A DNA stretch of 64,000 nucleotides, taken from NCBI RefSeq assembly GCF_001595965.1, contig NZ_LOJI01000003.1, positions 62,001-126,000 on the forward strand, in the 5' to 3' direction. This stretch comes from Polynucleobacter yangtzensis (GTDB lineage: Bacteria > Pseudomonadota > Gammaproteobacteria > Burkholderiales > Burkholderiaceae). The stretch's first letter is position 1. Every line of letters begins with the position of its first letter. The notes under the pieces are model-generated. The model did not search any database, was not told where the DNA came from, and saw nothing but the letters and a program-made list of their open reading frames with translations. Position numbers and translations under genes: made by a program. Below, in pieces: positions 63,596 through 64,000 of the stretch.

Positions 63596-63628
63596 TGTCC
63601 AGACTCTGTCCATTTCTTGTCCATTTAG
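63596..63628 (+). repeat. Right arm repeats (three TGTCCA units, 11-bp spacing)
   Basis: TGTCCA begins at 63596, 63607 and 63618, exactly 11 bases apart, about one helical turn. The last two units share TGTCCATTT; the left-end units read TGTCCAATTCC and TGTCCAACTGG. The array lies about 100 bases inside attR. Confidence 0.7.
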
Positions 63629-63630
63629 TG

Positions 63631-63652
63631 GTTAAATATTGACTGATTTAAC
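63631..63652. repeat. Inverted repeat GTTAAAT-N8-ATTTAAC beside the right arm repeats
   Basis: A perfect seven-base inverted repeat with an eight-base centre (63631-63637 and 63646-63652) starts three bases after the last TGTCCA unit. Its size and symmetry fit a dimeric DNA-binding protein such as an excisionase or repressor, though neither is encoded visibly in the element. Confidence 0.5.
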
Positions 63653-63725
63653 GAAATGCAGGAATTGAAGACAAACTTGGCAATATCCATGCAAGCCATA
63701 TATTTACTGAACTCTTCTACATGCG

Positions 63726-63785
63726 ATGATGGTCTTCGGAGATGCAAAGAAAGTAGTTGAGGACATGGTCAAAGCGGTTGAATAA
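63726..63785 (+). repeat. attR and displaced native pntB tail
   Basis: 60 bases matching the last 60 bases of pntB; the first 38 are identical. In frame it encodes MMVFGDAKKVVEDMVKAVE and a stop, so it is the remnant of the original chromosomal pntB 3' end. The four differences from the left copy are three synonymous changes and one Glu-to-Asp change. Such a pattern of coding constraint shows both copies evolved as true gene ends. Confidence 0.88.
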
Positions 63786-63810
63786 ACCCAGGCCTCAATA
63801 CTTGTAATAA

Positions 63811-63837
63811 AAGACCGCCTTCGGGCGGTTTTTTATT
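63811..63837 (+). terminator. Original terminator of the pnt operon, now right of the element
   Basis: Stem ACCGCC / GGCGGT (63814-63819 and 63824-63829) has a TTCG tetraloop followed by TTTTTT. It lies about 28 bases after the displaced pntB stop codon, the normal place for the pnt operon terminator before insertion. Confidence 0.85.
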
Positions 63838-63887
63838 ACACTAAACAAACTACTCAAAAGAGCGACATCACCTTAAAAGAGCTTGCT

Positions 63888-64000
63888 ATGCCAAATTTCG
63901 TTGAGAATCACCTCAATATCGTTCAATATGCACCAATCATATTCTTTACCTCCATCCTAATATTCTTATTGATGGGCTGGCTATATGGAAGATATCGGAC
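63888..64000 (+). CDS. Start of a membrane protein gene (cut by window edge)
   Basis: The open frame starts at ATG 63888 and runs off the window; the first 37 codons are visible. The start reads MPNFVENHLNIVQYAPIIFF and continues into one hydrophobic segment (about residues 15-33) followed by GRYR. This looks like the N terminus of a small or single-pass membrane protein. It is too short to identify. It lies about 50 bases after the pnt terminator, in the host backbone. Confidence 0.5.
   Translation, partial: MPNFVENHLNIVQYAPIIFFTSILIFLLMGWLYGRYR

Larger units (their letters stand above)
63309..63725. other. Non-coding right end of the element
   Basis: This stretch of 417 bases has no credible gene in any frame. 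It is AT-rich and holds a small hairpin (63316-63333), a widely spaced inverted repeat GTTAAGC / GCTTAAC (63521-63527 and 63549-63555), three TGTCCA direct repeats (63596-63628) and an inverted repeat GTTAAAT-N8-ATTTAAC (63631-63652). It then reaches attR. Such a layout suits a recombination arm plus a possible replication origin or regulator site. Confidence 0.6.
58209..63763 (+). mobile_element. Integrative element of about 5.5 kb in the 3' end of pntB
   Basis: The element is bounded by a direct repeat whose first 38 bases are identical (58209-58246 and 63726-63763), giving a unit of 5517 bp. It contains a tyrosine recombinase beside the left repeat, a small secreted protein, an autotransporter, a polymerase-A-like protein and a 417-base non-coding right end. 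TGTCCA repeats at 11-bp spacing are found inside both ends. I saw no relaxase, capsid, terminase, partition or conventional Rep gene. The limits are inferred from the repeat; the exact crossover lies somewhere in the 38 bases. Confidence 0.88.

Overview
The window looks like a chromosome segment of a small-genome, moderate-GC betaproteobacterium of the Burkholderiales. Polynucleobacter is my best guess. This rests on protein character and gene order: argF-argG, an AI-2E-type permease next to hda, glnE divergent from yhdP, then nitrilase-tldD-aroG, glcDEF, queA-tgt-yajC-secDF, and pntAA-pntAB-pntB. No database search was run. I saw no tRNA, rRNA or CRISPR array.

Layout. 1-5,800: clpA (cut by the window start) and clpS, a cold-shock gene, a secreted DUF192 protein, ppnP, argG and argF, a DUF3579 protein, rpsT. 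5,970-16,540: murJ, a SirB1-type protein, a DedA protein, miaA, purM, a permease with hda, then an HAD phosphatase, pcnB, folK, panB. 16,560-22,660 (minus strand): hrcA-hemH-grpE-dnaK-dnaJ, with consensus-like sigma-32 promoters before grpE and before dnaK. 22,690-36,490: nadK, recN, glnE, yhdP, nitrilase, tldD, aroG and a PduO-type adenosyltransferase. 36,500-42,040: a tightly packed run glcD-glcE-glcF-yggS-proC. 42,040-55,200: ubiA, recG, queA-tgt, yajC-secD-secF, waaA-purB, a glutathione S-transferase, mnmA. 55,370-58,268: the split proton-translocating transhydrogenase pntAA-pntAB-pntB. All of this is ordinary housekeeping content.

The accessory part is 58,209-63,763. The last 60 bases of pntB (58,209-58,268) recur at 63,726-63,785, with the first 38 bases identical. 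Between the two copies lie a tyrosine recombinase directly after the left copy, a small secreted protein, a type V autotransporter, and a 485-residue protein. That last protein carries, in order, sequences resembling motifs A, B and C of family A (Pol I / T7 RNA polymerase) nucleic-acid polymerases. Both ends hold direct repeats of TGTCCA at exact 11-bp spacing, which look like recombinase arm sites. I read this as a compact integrative element of about 5.5 kb that uses the 3' end of pntB as its attachment site and carries its own polymerase-like protein. It is similar in concept to pipolins (recombinase plus a self-encoded family B polymerase) but with a different polymerase. The host's own pntB tail and terminator now sit 5.5 kb downstream at the right end. 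The element and its polymerase-like protein are the most likely undescribed system here.
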